This document shows, piece after piece, positions 1-7,011 of a stretch of DNA of 8,160 bases. The notes under the pieces were generated by a model that made no database searches, was not told the origin of the DNA, and saw nothing but the letters and a program-made list of their open reading frames with translations. Made by a program: the position numbers and the translations under genes. This stretch comes from Nitrospina sp. (GTDB lineage Bacteria > Nitrospinota > Nitrospinia > Nitrospinales > Nitrospinaceae). Position 1 is the first letter of the stretch. Each line of letters starts with the position of its first letter. The stretch covers positions 1 through 8,160 of the forward strand of contig SMVT01000146.1 in NCBI GenBank assembly GCA_004357365.1, in the 5' to 3' direction.

Positions 1-67
1 ACCGGCAACAGGAAACGGCTGGGGTGTGGCAACAATATGTTGGGAAAAGAAACGGGAAAAGCGGAGA

Positions 68-925
68 TTAGCGGAATTTGAGGGGTGCAAAACGTTTCTG
101 GAGAGCCAGGAAGAGGGTCACCGCCAGAAACAGGAACACCAGCATTTGCGGCCAGAATGCGCCCTGGCCGAACACCGGGCCGAAATTGATTTCACCTGTA
201 ATTTCTCCGGAGTAGTGGTTCAACATCTCGCCGTATTCCACCAGAAGGTGAATCGGGTACACGCCACCCTTTCGGCCGCCCACCTGATGCACCGGCACCT
301 CGAAATATTTCTCCTCGCCGCCGAGCAGAGTGAATCCTTTCATCCCCTGGAAACGGTCGGCCACCAACCCCGGCGGCAGAAGCAACGTCATCCGGACATT
401 CTTGAACGATGGCGACGGATTCTTCAGCAGGATCTTGACCCGGGACGCCCCTTCTTCCACCTCGGCGCCTATTTTACCTTCGATTTTCGAAACCCTCGGT
501 TGCTCAAAATAAAAGGAATCGGTATGCAGGCTGGTGCGGGCCGGCGCCGCTTTTTCGCTCTCCCGGTATTGGACCATGGCCACCACCGGATAACTGCCCA
601 CGCGCCTCACCGGCGGATGTTTTTTATTTTCGAGGGTGAGGCTTTCGCCGGGACACAGGCGAGGGATCATCGGCATCGGCGACCGGGTGTGATGGAAGTG
701 AAACATCGGGTGCAGATGGAACAACGGTTCGCGGCTGTGGTTGGTCAGCGTCAGGAAAAGGGTCACCTTGCCCTCGGCGGTGACCTGCGACCGGGTGGAC
801 AATTCCAGAAGATTTTCCCGGGCGGCCACATCCGCCGAACACACCACCATCCCCGCCACGGCCCAGACAGTGATTGCCAGGGCTTGAAAGAGTTTAAACG
901 GTTTGGGGGGAACCACCGGGCTCAT
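68..925 (-). CDS. Exported, C-terminally membrane-anchored protein of unknown function
   Basis: I do not recognise a named family. From the ATG at 925 the protein has 285 residues. Residues 1-35 look like a Sec signal peptide: a Lys near residue 11, a hydrophobic stretch through about residue 29, and a possible cleavage near ADVAA. The body reads as beta-rich, with alternating hydrophobic and polar residues and turns, and fits two Ig-like or NEW3-like sandwich domains (about 37-130 and 140-245). Phrases such as LFLTLTNHS and VKILLKNPSPSFKNV are typical of such extracytoplasmic domains. A hydrophobic helix at about 259-276 followed by a basic tail (QKRFAPLKFR) suggests a type I membrane protein with a short cytoplasmic end. 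A His cluster occurs at residues 70, 72, 76, 78 and 79. The frame stays open upstream to a TTG at 1003, but the ATG at 925 places the signal peptide properly at the N-terminus. No strong ribosome binding site precedes either start. It is transcribed divergently from the slipin. It is more credible than the antisense frame because it has coherent export and anchor signals. Confidence 0.72.
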   Translation of the reverse strand: MSPVVPPKPFKLFQALAITVWAVAGMVVCSADVAARENLLELSTRSQVTAEGKVTLFLTLTNHSREPLFHLHPMFHFHHTRSPMPMIPRLCPGESLTLENKKHPPVRRVGSYPVVAMVQYRESEKAAPARTSLHTDSFYFEQPRVSKIEGKIGAEVEEGASRVKILLKNPSPSFKNVRMTLLLPPGLVADRFQGMKGFTLLGGEEKYFEVPVHQVGGRKGGVYPIHLLVEYGEMLNHYSGEITGEINFGPVFGQGAFWPQMLVFLFLAVTLFLALQKRFAPLKFR

Positions 926-1061
926 ATCCAAAGTGTACCACAAGCCGGGAGAATGCCCGAACCTGCGAAAAACCTTTATCTTTTTTACGGGTCGCTCGTC
1001 CAAATACTGTTATTATATGATTAATGGGATTTTAAAACCGTTTCCAGGGGGGATGACCACC
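926..1061. promoter_or_regulatory. Divergent promoter region between the exported protein and slipin genes
   Basis: This 136-bp AT-rich gap lies between two divergent genes and should hold both promoters. On the minus strand there is a perfect TATAAT at 1017-1012 (ATTATA on the plus strand), which would start transcription about 80 nt before the ATG at 925. No good -35 hexamer is seen at the right distance. A second minus-strand candidate is TTGGAC (1003-998), 17 bp, then GATAAA (980-975). On the plus strand TATGAT at 1016-1021 matches the -10 consensus at five of six positions, again without a clear -35. Individual assignments are weak; the regional call rests mainly on gene orientation and base composition. 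Confidence 0.4.
1046..1052 (+). promoter_or_regulatory. Ribosome binding site deciding the slipin start
   Basis: The sequence AGGGGGG lies directly before three in-frame ATGs at 1053, 1062 and 1068. The ATG at 1053 touches it and is too close. The ATG at 1062 is 9 bases downstream, a normal spacing, and gives a short N-terminus leading straight into the membrane helix. The ATG at 1068 remains possible. Confidence 0.5.
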
Positions 1062-1840
1062 ATGACCATGAATCTAACCGCATACATCTTAATAGCGCTG
1101 GTCCTGTTTTTATTCAGCGCGATCAAAATCCTTCGCGAATACGAACGCGGAGTCATTTTCCTTTTGGGAAAATTTTATAAGGTCAAAGGACCCGGCGTCA
1201 TCATCGTCATCCCCGGTCTTCAAAAAATGGTTAAAGTCAGCCTGCGTACCGTGGTCATGGACGTGCCGCCGCAGGACATCATCACCAAGGATAACGTCAC
1301 CGTGAAAGTCAACGCGGTGGTGTATTTCCGTGTGCTGGACCCCCGAAAAGCCATCATCGAAGTGGAGGATTCCTCTACGCCACTTCGCAAATCTGCCAGA
1401 CCACATTGCGCAGTATACTGGGTCAAAGCCAGCTCGACGATCTGCTGGCCAATCGCGAGGACATCAACATCCACCTGCAGAAAGTGATCGATGACCAGAC
1501 GGAGCCCTGGGGCGTCAAGGTTGCCAACGTGGAAGTGAAAAACGTCGACCTGCCGCATGAAATGCAGAGGGCGCTGGCCAAACAGGCGGAGGCGGAACGG
1601 GAACGGCGCGCCAAGATCATCCACTCCCTCGGCGAATTCGAAGCGGCGGCAAAAATCGGCGATGCCGCCGACATCATCAATCTACACCCGCCGGCTCTGC
1701 AGTTGCGGTTTCTCCAGACCATGCTGGACATTTCGGTGGACAAAACCACCACCACCTTTTTTCCGATTCCCATCGAACTGTTCGCTCCCTTTTTTAAAGA
1801 GAACGCTGCCAAGGGAAATAACAATCCCGGTACGGCCTGA
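1062..1840 (+). pseudogene. Slipin (stomatin-like SPFH/Band 7 protein), frameshifted near 1370
   Basis: Slipins are bacterial and archaeal stomatin homologues that sit in the inner membrane through an N-terminal helix, oligomerise and organise membrane microdomains, often with an NfeD partner. Here residues 5-21 form the membrane helix. It is followed by the SPFH core, with the typical LREYERGVIFLLGKF and later TDPWG-like, VKNVDLPHEMQRA and AEAERERRAKIIH stretches, and a C-terminal PALQLRFLQTM...FFPIPIEL segment. The reading frame breaks after Asp103 (GAT at 1368-1370). The remaining 156 codons continue in the -1 frame from TTC at 1370, giving FLYATSQICQTTLRSILGQ, the expected slipin sequence. 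One missing T at 1370/1371 explains everything; restored, the protein is about 259 residues, normal for the family. Uncorrected, translation ends at 1487 with 141 residues. The junction (GAG GAT TCC) is not a usual slippery site. Both halves are well preserved, so the lesion is recent or a sequencing or assembly error. No nfeD lies within the window. Confidence 0.85.
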
Positions 1841-1864
1841 AACGGTCCCCGGAAGGCCTCCGCA

Positions 1865-1896
1865 TAAAACCTTGAAACTGTGCGCCTAAGGTTTTA
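1865..1896 (+). terminator. Inverted repeat just after slipin, possible terminator stem
   Basis: TAAAACCTT (1865-1873) and AAGGTTTTA (1888-1896) form a perfect 9-bp inverted repeat around a 14-base loop, starting 25 bases after the slipin stop. The 3' arm itself carries TTTT, but no separate U-tract follows, so it may be an mRNA-end stabilising hairpin or a weak bidirectional terminator. Confidence 0.4.
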
Positions 1897-1907
1897 GATT
1901 CCCTGAA

Positions 1908-1943
1908 ACCGCCCGCAAGGGTGCGGTCCTGTCCCTCCTTTTT
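1908..1943 (+). terminator. Probable intrinsic terminator of the slipin transcript
   Basis: A GC-rich hairpin at 1908-1927 pairs ACCGC with GCGGT, continues as CC with GG past a single bulged T, and closes on a loop of about five bases. It is followed after a pyrimidine-rich stretch by TTTTT at 1939-1943. The distance from stem to T-run is longer than ideal, so the call is moderate. Position between two genes with separate functions supports it. Confidence 0.45.
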
Positions 1944-1948
1944 ATCTC

Positions 1949-1967
1949 CCCTTTTTTGGGAAAAGGG
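1949..1967 (+). repeat. Third inverted repeat upstream of the DUF4175 gene
   Basis: CCCTTTT (1949-1955) and AAAAGGG (1961-1967) form a 7-bp stem with a five-base loop (TTGGG). It overlaps the proposed -35 element of the following promoter, so it could be either the last part of a tandem terminator region or a protein binding site. Confidence 0.35.
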
Positions 1968-1986
1968 CCCCGGGATGTAATAAAAT
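1957..1986 (+). promoter_or_regulatory. Candidate sigma70-type promoter for the DUF4175 cluster
   Basis: TTGGGA (1957-1962) and TAAAAT (1981-1986) are separated by 18 bp, and an AT-rich stretch follows, about 30 bp before the start codon at 2019. Both hexamers deviate from consensus. The location after the terminator-like hairpins and before the first gene of the cluster is what makes it credible. Confidence 0.35.
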
Positions 1987-2018
1987 ATCCCTAAGACACT
2001 CAGGTTTCAGGGCTCTCC

Positions 2019-5000
2019 ATGGATCCTTCAACGGCTATCAAACAATTTCTGGACCGCGTCCGCAGAAGGCGGAAAGGCTTCCTTCTGGTTCAAGGCGGGT
2101 TGCAGGTTCTGGCATGGGGTCTGGCCGGGATGCTGATCGGCAACCTGATCGCCTATTTTTCCGACAACCCCCGCCCGTTTCTGGGTCCTTTCCTTATAGT
2201 ATGGGCCGCGTTTCTGGGGATCGGGCTGGCGGTCCTGCTGGTCCGAGCCCTGTTCTTCAAAACCCCGCTTCAGCAAACGGCGTTGTGGGTGGAAAACCGG
2301 GTCGGCAATCTCAACAACGCCCTGATCAGTTCCATCCAGCTGGAACCCAGGCTGAGCGGGACCGCCGGCACTCGCACCGACCTGTCGCAGGACATGATCC
2401 GCGAACTGATCCGGAGAACCCATCAGCGTATCCAATCCCTCAAGATCAACGAGCTGGTGCCGCGGCGCCCGCTGGTGCGCCATGGTCAATGGACCGCGGG
2501 ATTCTTCCTGATCGCGCTGACGGCGGCCCTGGTCCTGCCGGATTTTTTGACACGCGGTTACGACCATTGGACCCGGCCCCCGGCACTGGCTAAAACCATT
2601 CAAGACGCCCATTCAGAAAACGCGCCCCCGGCAGCCGCCGGTCCGGAAACGGCCTACGCCATCGACGATTTACAGCTGACCTTCAATTACCCGGCGTACA
2701 CCCGGATGAAATCGGTCACCGAAAATCCGTCCGACGGCAAAATCCAGGTGCTTCCCGGAACCGAGGTGGTGTTGGAGGGGGACGTCAACGTTCCGGTGGA
2801 GGGCGCTTCGCTGGTCCTCAACGGCGAGGACGACCTTTCCATGACCGTCTACGACCGGACGGAAATTCGAGGACGGTTCATGGTCAAGGAACCCGGTTTT
2901 TACCAGTTTCGCCTCAAATCGCCGGAGGGAAAGAAAACTCTGCTGGCGGAGCGATACCCGGTCACCCTCGACCGCGATCAAGCCCCAAAAATCATTATTT
3001 TCCTGGCCAACCCCAAACCGGTCTACTACCTGAACCACAAGGTCCAGTTTTTCTACGAAGGCAAGGATGATTTCGGCATCCATAAAATCGATCTGGTCAT
3101 CGATGCCGAAGGCCGCATTCAGCGTAAAACCATTAAGCGCATCAAGGGGAACCAGAAAGACATCCAGGACGGGTACACCTGGGAACTCAGCACGATGGAT
3201 TTTCAACCCGGCGACCGGGTTCATTACTATCTCGAAATTGCGGACAACGACAACGTCTCCGGTCCCAACACCGGCCAGTCCGAGGTGTTTTCGTTTGATG
3301 TGTTCGACGAGCAGAAAAAGCGGCTGGACCTGTTGGCGCTCCAGGAAGAGCTGATCGATAAAATGGTGGCCCTGCTGGCGGTCAGCCTGGTAACAGACAT
3401 CACGGAGATCAACCGATCCCCGGAGGGTCTGCCGCAACTCAAACGGGTTCTGGCGTCGAGCACCAACCAGTTGATCGAGATCATCGGTCTCGCCCAGTCC
3501 ATCGAAAGCCAGGCCAAGGACATCGAATCGTTTCCCCAACCTTATCTGACCCTGCTGGACAACATCATTTCCGGGTTCAACGACATCCGCCAGGACCAGA
3601 TCGAGGCCATGAACCGGCTCACCCGCGCCCTGGCCAAGGCCACGCCCATCGGGCTCAACTTTCCGCCGCTGGAAGACGTGCATGACCGGCTCATCACCCA
3701 GCTGGAACGCGACATCCTGTTTCTCATCAAAATCCTCAACCGGGAACGGATGGAACAGGCGTTGAACCTCAATCGGACCCTCACCGAACTGACCGAATCC
3801 CTGCGCGAAGAATTCCAGAAAGTCAAAGACCGGAAAGGTAAGGCCCGGACGCCACAGTTCAAAAAAGCCCTGGAGAAAATCAGGGAAACACTCCAGCAGA
3901 TCATGGAACAACTGGCGCGGCAGAACCAGGGCCTGGCCGACGAATTTCTCAATCCCAACGCGTTTGAAAATCTCAATATGGAATCCTTCTCCGCCTCGCT
4001 TGAAAAACTCATGGACCTGATCAACCGCGGCAAAATCGACGAGGCCATGGAAGAACTCGAAAAACTGGCGGACGATCTCCGGGCGTTTTCCAATCAACTG
4101 GACGATCTCGACGCCTCCCAGGAAAACCTGCTGGACCTGCAAATCATGAAACAACTGGACGACGCGCTGAAAACCATCGAAGCGCTGGAGGAAGATCAGA
4201 AGGACCTGCTCAACCAGACCACACAGCTCAATAAATCGCTACGCTCCAAGCAGTCGGACAAATTCGAAAACCGGCTGGAGGAATTCTTCAAGGACCTTCG
4301 CAAGGACGTGCGCGCCATTCTCGCCATCCTGCGCAAAGACGAGCGCCTGCTGGCCAACCACCCGGATATGAAAAACCTGGTCGACCTCATGGAACAGCAG
4401 GCCGCCATCCAGGACCGGATCCAGCAGCTGGGGCAGGACACCCTCGGTTCGGTCGGCCAATCGAAAATTCGGGGAAAATTCACCGGACTCAACAAGGCTC
4501 GGAAAGAATTGTCCGAAAATATGGAAGCGCAACAGGCGCTCCAGATGAAAATGTTTCACGGCTTTAAAGATTATCTGCCGGAGCTCATGGGACAATACGA
4601 CAAGCTGGAAGAATTCACCGAACTGATGGACCTGTTCGAATTCAATGCCCTGTTCAAGAAAACCTACCCGGAAGTGTTCCGTTGGCAAAACCACTTCCGC
4701 ACGTCACGAAAACTGAACCCGGACCTGCTGGATCAGATGAAGGTTGACCTGCTGACCATCACGCAAATCAACAGCGAAATTTCCAAGAAGCTGGGAACGA
4801 TGATGCGCGACCTCAAGCAGGATTATCAAAACCTTATTTCCGAGCAGGACAAACAGAACATGAAAGGCATGTCCAGCCGGCAGAAAGGCCTGCGCCGGCA
4901 GACCGCAGAGCTGGCGCGGAAGTTCCGCCGGATGAACCAGGACAACCCCATGCTCAGCCCCCTGCTGTCCCATAAAATGAACAGCAGTGGGCGGCACATG

Positions 5001-5360
5001 AAAGCGGCGGAAGGCCGGCTGAGCAAACACCAGGTCCCGGAAAGCATTAAGGCGGAAAACCGGGCCCTGCGGGAGCTGTCCGAAACCAAAGAGATGCTCA
5101 ACCAGTTGAAAGAGGCCAGCCAGCGTCCCGGCAAGGGGCGCGGTCAGCGCACCCTGCGCCTCGGCCAGGGTCGGTCGCCGGACAGCCGCCGCAGCGGAGG
5201 ATCGACGCGCATGAAACAGGAAAAAGTCACCCTGCCCTCCGAGGATCAGTACCAGGTGCCCGGCCAGTTTCGCGAGGAAATTTTAAAGGCCATGAAAAAC
5301 AAATATCCCAAAAAATACGAACGCCTGGTAGGGGAATATTATAAGGAACTGGTGAAATGA
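2019..5360 (+). CDS. DUF4175-type membrane protein with a very long extracytoplasmic coiled coil
   Basis: The protein has 1113 residues. A basic N-terminus (RVRRRRK, 14-19) precedes membrane helices at about 20-47, 54-78 and 157-175. The positive charge before helix 1 argues for a cytoplasmic N-terminus and an extracytoplasmic remainder. Residues 210-430 are beta-rich and resemble Ig-like domains: DLQLTFNYPAYTRM near 217-230, DDFGIHKIDLVI near 350-361, and DNDNVSGPNTGQS near 409-421. This segment order is characteristic of DUF4175 proteins. From about 430 to 1030 the sequence is almost wholly helical and charged, with heptad-like stretches (for example around 685-760), so a long coiled coil is expected. 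A Gly/Arg/Ser-rich linker (about 1035-1069) leads to a compact tail with VPGQFREEILKAMK and YYKELVK, a tail type seen in relatives. AGGG at 2009-2012 lies 6 bases before the ATG. The stop overlaps the next start as ATGA, so the two are probably translationally coupled. The molecular role is unknown; a scaffold or tether linking the inner membrane to periplasmic partners is inferred only from architecture. Confidence 0.85.
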   Translation: MDPSTAIKQFLDRVRRRRKGFLLVQGGLQVLAWGLAGMLIGNLIAYFSDNPRPFLGPFLIVWAAFLGIGLAVLLVRALFFKTPLQQTALWVENRVGNLNNALISSIQLEPRLSGTAGTRTDLSQDMIRELIRRTHQRIQSLKINELVPRRPLVRHGQWTAGFFLIALTAALVLPDFLTRGYDHWTRPPALAKTIQDAHSENAPPAAAGPETAYAIDDLQLTFNYPAYTRMKSVTENPSDGKIQVLPGTEVVLEGDVNVPVEGASLVLNGEDDLSMTVYDRTEIRGRFMVKEPGFYQFRLKSPEGKKTLLAERYPVTLDRDQAPKIIIFLANPKPVYYLNHKVQFFYEGKDDFGIHKIDLVIDAEGRIQRKTIKRIKGNQKDIQDGYTWELSTMDFQPGDRVHYYLEIADNDNVSGPNTGQSEVFSFDVFDEQKKRLDLLALQEELIDKMVALLAVSLVTDITEINRSPEGLPQLKRVLASSTNQLIEIIGLAQSIESQAKDIESFPQPYLTLLDNIISGFNDIRQDQIEAMNRLTRALAKATPIGLNFPPLEDVHDRLITQLERDILFLIKILNRERMEQALNLNRTLTELTESLREEFQKVKDRKGKARTPQFKKALEKIRETLQQIMEQLARQNQGLADEFLNPNAFENLNMESFSASLEKLMDLINRGKIDEAMEELEKLADDLRAFSNQLDDLDASQENLLDLQIMKQLDDALKTIEALEEDQKDLLNQTTQLNKSLRSKQSDKFENRLEEFFKDLRKDVRAILAILRKDERLLANHPDMKNLVDLMEQQAAIQDRIQQLGQDTLGSVGQSKIRGKFTGLNKARKELSENMEAQQALQMKMFHGFKDYLPELMGQYDKLEEFTELMDLFEFNALFKKTYPEVFRWQNHFRTSRKLNPDLLDQMKVDLLTITQINSEISKKLGTMMRDLKQDYQNLISEQDKQNMKGMSSRQKGLRRQTAELARKFRRMNQDNPMLSPLLSHKMNSSGRHMKAAEGRLSKHQVPESIKAENRALRELSETKEMLNQLKEASQRPGKGRGQRTLRLGQGRSPDSRRSGGSTRMKQEKVTLPSEDQYQVPGQFREEILKAMKNKYPKKYERLVGEYYKELVK

Positions 5361-6934
5361 ACCGCTTCACGAAACACGTCGCAGTGATGGTCTGGACGCT
5401 TGCGGCGTGGTCCGCCTGCCTGGATTTCGCACGGGCCGATCTCCAGGAAGAGGTCACCCAGGCGTATATCCTGATCGATCAATGGCGGTTCGAGGAAGCC
5501 GAAGCGGCCACGCAAGAACTCCTCAAACGGTACCCGAATTCCGGTGACGTGCATTTTCTTAACGCGCGGGTCGAGTTCTACCAGGGCAATTACGAAAAGG
5601 CGTGGAAGATTCTGGAGACCGTCGACGACCAGTACCACACGGTCAAGGAGTTCAAAACCCTCGTCAAAAATACCCATGAGGCCACCTCGGTGTTCGTCAC
5701 GCAGGAATCGGAGCATTTTATTTTCCGTTATGTCGACGGACCGGACCAGGTGCTCATCCCCTACGCCACCGAAGCGCTGGAGAAATCCTACCAGGTGCTG
5801 GGCAAGGTGCTGGGATATTTCCCGAAGAACAAGGTTCTGGTCGAGATTTATCCCGACCGCATCCCCTTCGCCCGCATCTCGCCGCTCACGCTGAAAGATA
5901 TCATGACCTCCGGCACCGTGGCGCTCTGCAAGTACAACCGCATCATGATGATCTCCCCCGCCTCGCTGGTGCGCGGCTACAACTGGCTGGACACGCTGAG
6001 CCACGAATACACGCATTACCTGCTCAGCAGTAAAAGCCGCAACAACGCTCCGCTGTGGCTCCACGAAGGCATCGCCAAATTCCTGGAAACCCGCTGGCGC
6101 GACGGCACCGACCACCTGACCCCCATCATGGAAACCATTCTGGCCAACGGACTGGCCAACGATTACATGGTCGCCCTCGAGGACATGATGCCGTCGCTCG
6201 CCAAACTCAAAAGCGCGGAAGACGTCCAGTTGGCCTACGCCGAGGTCGCCACCATGGTCGATTACATGGTGCGGCAGAACGATGATTCCATTTTGGCCAG
6301 GCTGGCGGCCGAGCTGGCGCAGGGCACACCCTTTGAAGTGGCGCTGGAAACCCTCATCGGTAAAAGCCTGAGCCCGTTCCAGGCCGACTGGAAAGCCTAC
6401 CTGGCCGGGCGTCAATTAAAAACCATCCCCGGCCTGACGGTGCTCAAGTTTCGGTTCAAAAACCCGAAGTCGCAGGGAGAAAAAGAAGCGGCCCAAGAGG
6501 CGGCGTTGCAGGAAGCGGGAAACCGGCGGGCGCACGACCTCACCCGGCTCGGCGACATTTTGAAATCGCGCCATTACATTCAGGCGGCGATCATCGAATA
6601 CCAAAAAGCCATGGAGGAATCGAAAATGTTGTCACCCGTCCTGTACAACAAACTGGCCGGCATTTATCTCCTCAACAAGGATTACGCCAAAGCCGAGAAT
6701 TTGCTTCGTACCAGTCTCAACTACTATCCCATGTTCCCAACAACTTTGACCCACCTCGGGGAGCTGTTCTATATGAAAAAGGATTACGCCGCCGCCGAGA
6801 AGTTTTTCCAGAAGGCGGTGCGCATCAACCCGTTCAACCCCTTCGTCCACACCCGCCTCATCAACATCTACGCCGCACTGGGGCAAACCCGGAAGAAGGA
6901 ACAGCAGGGATTGTTGTATAGCTATATAAAATAG
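5357..6934 (+). CDS. Exported TPR-flanked zinc metalloprotease of the peptidase MA (gluzincin) type
   Basis: The protein has 525 residues. It begins with a signal peptide: basic start, hydrophobic core, and an ARA cleavage site after residue 27. Cys21 is not in a good lipobox because Trp is at -3, so a soluble periplasmic product is favoured. Residues 29-90 look like one or two TPR units (QWRFEEAEAA, YPNSGDVHFLNARVEF). The catalytic part spans about 115-320, with the zinc-binding HEYTH at 216-220 (His216, catalytic Glu217, His220). After it comes PLWLHEGIAKFLE, whose Glu237 is the expected third zinc ligand of the peptidase MA arrangement. All key residues are present, so it should be active. 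The C-terminal part, about 393-510, holds at least three TPR repeats (DYAKAENLLRTSLNYYP, DYAAAEKFFQKAVRINP), which suggests docking to a partner protein. Its start overlaps the stop of the DUF4175 gene by four bases, so the two are probably made in a fixed ratio and act together. The substrate is unknown. Confidence 0.87.
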   Translation: MNRFTKHVAVMVWTLAAWSACLDFARADLQEEVTQAYILIDQWRFEEAEAATQELLKRYPNSGDVHFLNARVEFYQGNYEKAWKILETVDDQYHTVKEFKTLVKNTHEATSVFVTQESEHFIFRYVDGPDQVLIPYATEALEKSYQVLGKVLGYFPKNKVLVEIYPDRIPFARISPLTLKDIMTSGTVALCKYNRIMMISPASLVRGYNWLDTLSHEYTHYLLSSKSRNNAPLWLHEGIAKFLETRWRDGTDHLTPIMETILANGLANDYMVALEDMMPSLAKLKSAEDVQLAYAEVATMVDYMVRQNDDSILARLAAELAQGTPFEVALETLIGKSLSPFQADWKAYLAGRQLKTIPGLTVLKFRFKNPKSQGEKEAAQEAALQEAGNRRAHDLTRLGDILKSRHYIQAAIIEYQKAMEESKMLSPVLYNKLAGIYLLNKDYAKAENLLRTSLNYYPMFPTTLTHLGELFYMKKDYAAAEKFFQKAVRINPFNPFVHTRLINIYAALGQTRKKEQQGLLYSYIK

Positions 6935-6943
6935 ATTACACTG

Positions 6944-6964
6944 GACTCAGGCTGGGCTTGAGTC
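6944..6964 (+). repeat. Hairpin between the protease and moxR genes
   Basis: GACTCA (6944-6949) and TGAGTC (6959-6964) pair perfectly. The stem extends inward through one G-T wobble and two G-C pairs to a three-base loop (TGG). No T-run follows, so it is not a standard intrinsic terminator. An RNA processing or stabilising hairpin that sets moxR level apart from the upstream genes, or a Rho-linked end, are possible. Confidence 0.5.
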
Positions 6965-7000
6965 GAAGCTTAAGAGTTAGTTGTCTAATTACCCGATACT

Positions 7001-7006
7001 AAAGGA
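7001..7006 (+). promoter_or_regulatory. Ribosome binding site of moxR
   Basis: AAAGGA lies 5 bases before the ATG at 7012. It is a good purine-rich site and fixes the start. No convincing promoter was found in the 77-bp gap, so read-through from the upstream genes is likely, though the AT-rich stretch near 6923-6933 could contribute a -10. Confidence 0.55.
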
Positions 7007-7011
7007 TTCTT

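Noticed and set aside
1..67. Possible 5' end of another minus-strand gene before position 68
   Set aside because: The reverse strand has no ATG here, only TTG/GTG codons without a ribosome binding site. 67 bases are too few to support a gene.
26..1024. Long plus-strand open frame of 332 codons opposite the exported protein
   Set aside because: Its product is rich in His, Arg and Gln with no signal peptide, domain or ribosome binding site, while the opposite strand encodes a coherent signal peptide, beta-rich body and membrane anchor. It is treated as an antisense shadow.
1365..1372. Programmed -1 ribosomal frameshift in slipin
   Set aside because: GAG GAT TCC is not an X-XXY-YYZ slippery site, no strong structure directly downstream was evident, and the family does not use frameshifting. 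A deletion or sequence error is simpler.
2670..4154. Antisense open frame of 494 codons inside the DUF4175 gene
   Set aside because: It mirrors the codon bias of the GC-rich sense gene. The sense frame carries recognisable DUF4175 segments throughout, and the antisense product has no recognisable feature.
5417..5422. Lipoprotein lipobox around Cys21 of the metalloprotease
   Set aside because: The residue at -3 is Trp and a good ARA signal peptidase I site follows six residues later, so a lipoprotein is less likely than a soluble periplasmic protein.
5339..6415. Antisense open frame of 358 codons across the metalloprotease
   Set aside because: The sense frame has HEYTH, the downstream Glu ligand, TPRs and a signal peptide. 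The antisense product is Gln/His/Gly/Val-rich with no motif.
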